This document shows positions 63,505-64,000 of a stretch of DNA of 64,000 bases, in pieces; the first letter of the stretch is position 1; each line of letters begins with the position of its first letter. The notes beneath the pieces were generated by a model. It was not told the DNA's origin. It searched no databases and saw only the letters and a list, made by a program, of their open reading frames with translations. The stretch lies in the NCBI RefSeq assembly GCF_001277175.1, contig NZ_CP012257.1, forward strand, positions 930,001 to 994,000, in the 5' to 3' direction. The position numbers and the translations under genes are program-made. The DNA is from Cronobacter universalis NCTC 9529. GTDB lineage: Bacteria; Pseudomonadota; Gammaproteobacteria; Enterobacterales; Enterobacteriaceae.

Positions 63505-63692
63505 ATTAGAAAGCCCCGTCAGGCCGCGCGCTGGCTTCCTTCACCGCTTTCTGGTGCGGTTTAGAATCATCTGTTATATAACATTCTCTTTTATTCATGT
63601 TTACATTCAGGCCTTTCGGTATATTCCTCCAGGATAAGACTGAAAGTCAGAAAGCCTGCGCCTCGCGCGCCGCTGAAGGAAAGTAAAACCTT

Positions 63693-64000
63693 ATGATAGT
63701 TTTAAGGAAGATCTCGAAGCTGTTTCATCAGGGTAAGGACACCATTACGGCGGTAGATGACGTCAACCTCGAAGTCGAGCGGGGACAAATCTACGGCATC
63801 ATCGGCTATAGCGGCGCGGGGAAAAGCACCCTGATTCGCCTGTTAAACGGCCTCGAAAAACCGACGTCCGGCAGCGTGACCGTGGCGGGTAAAGAGATTT
63901 CCGCCGCGCGCGGCGAATCGCTGCGTCAGGCGCGCCTGAAAATCAGCATGGTGTTCCAGCACTTTAATCTGCTCTGGTCGCGTACCGTCAGCGAAAACAT
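63693..64000 (+). CDS. metN: MetN-like ABC transporter ATPase (3' part outside window)
   Basis: The visible 102 residues begin MIVLRKISKLFHQGKDTITA and contain Walker A GYSGAGKST and Q-loop MVFQHFNLL. This is the pattern of the methionine importer ATPase MetN; the signature motif, Walker B and C-terminal ACT-like domain lie outside. No MetJ box seen upstream. GAAGGAAAG lies before the ATG at 63693. Confidence 0.8.
   Translation, partial: MIVLRKISKLFHQGKDTITAVDDVNLEVERGQIYGIIGYSGAGKSTLIRLLNGLEKPTSGSVTVAGKEISAARGESLRQARLKISMVFQHFNLLWSRTVSEN

Noticed and set aside
63505..63692. MetJ boxes or SAM riboswitch before metN
   Set aside because: No AGACGTCT-like tandem or riboswitch core was visible.

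Overview
The window looks like chromosome from a member of the Enterobacteriaceae, most probably Cronobacter or a close relative. The order dinB - prfH - pepD - gpt - frsA - crl - phoE - proBA - thrW matches the E. coli K-12 arrangement. It is combined here with a full pqq cluster, lacIZY and a complete iol (myo-inositol) cluster. The background is GC-rich. The genus is inferred from memory of gene content and was not tested by a search.

Layout. 1-12048 is core backbone: yafK (partial), SOS-controlled dinB, an rtcB-prfH ribosome-repair pair bracketed by direct repeats and preceded by a 15-codon upstream ORF, pepD, gpt, frsA, crl, the phosphate porin phoE, proline genes proBA, and tRNA-Thr (thrW). 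12049-21267 is accessory DNA starting exactly at the tRNA 3' end. It holds a very AT-rich two-gene Hachiman-like defence pair (hamAB-like), then a P4-satellite-like immunity-region remnant. Next comes a lysozyme-like putative effector with four LprI-domain periplasmic proteins, and then small genes including a putative periplasmic immunity lipoprotein. 21277-30955 holds a pepT/dppA-like divergent pair, the pqqABCDEF operon (pqqF apparently shortened) and an M19 dipeptidase. 31099-33530 is a second toxin/immunity-like patch: a DUF2778 (Tlde1-type) L,D-transpeptidase-fold gene with a GTG start, a small membrane protein, and two DUF943 genes, one broken by an in-frame TGA.

33776-39405 carries a GlxA-type regulator, a GAPDH paralogue, a RidA/TetR divergent pair with three operator palindromes, a methyltransferase and a short-chain dehydrogenase. 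39409-47418 is lacI-lacZ-lacY (no lacA), the malic enzyme maeA and a small membrane protein. 47551-61330 is the inositol regulon: iolI, iolAB, iolR, iolC, iolDGHE and iolT. Its promoters share TGAAA/TTTCA inverted repeats that are good candidates for IolR operators. 61473-63452 is a Tat-exported PhoX-type phosphatase with its own Pho box. The window ends inside a MetN-like ABC ATPase.

How the genes work together. IolT imports inositol. IolG, IolE, IolD, IolB, IolC and IolA convert it to central metabolites, with IolR as the likely repressor. phoE and phoX, about 52 kb apart, both carry Pho boxes and should respond to phosphate starvation. The two accessory patches look like interbacterial-competition or phage-defence cargo. 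The most interesting material is the tRNA-borne Hachiman-like pair, the amplified LprI-type candidate immunity array, and the repeat-flanked rtcB-prfH cassette with its upstream ORF.
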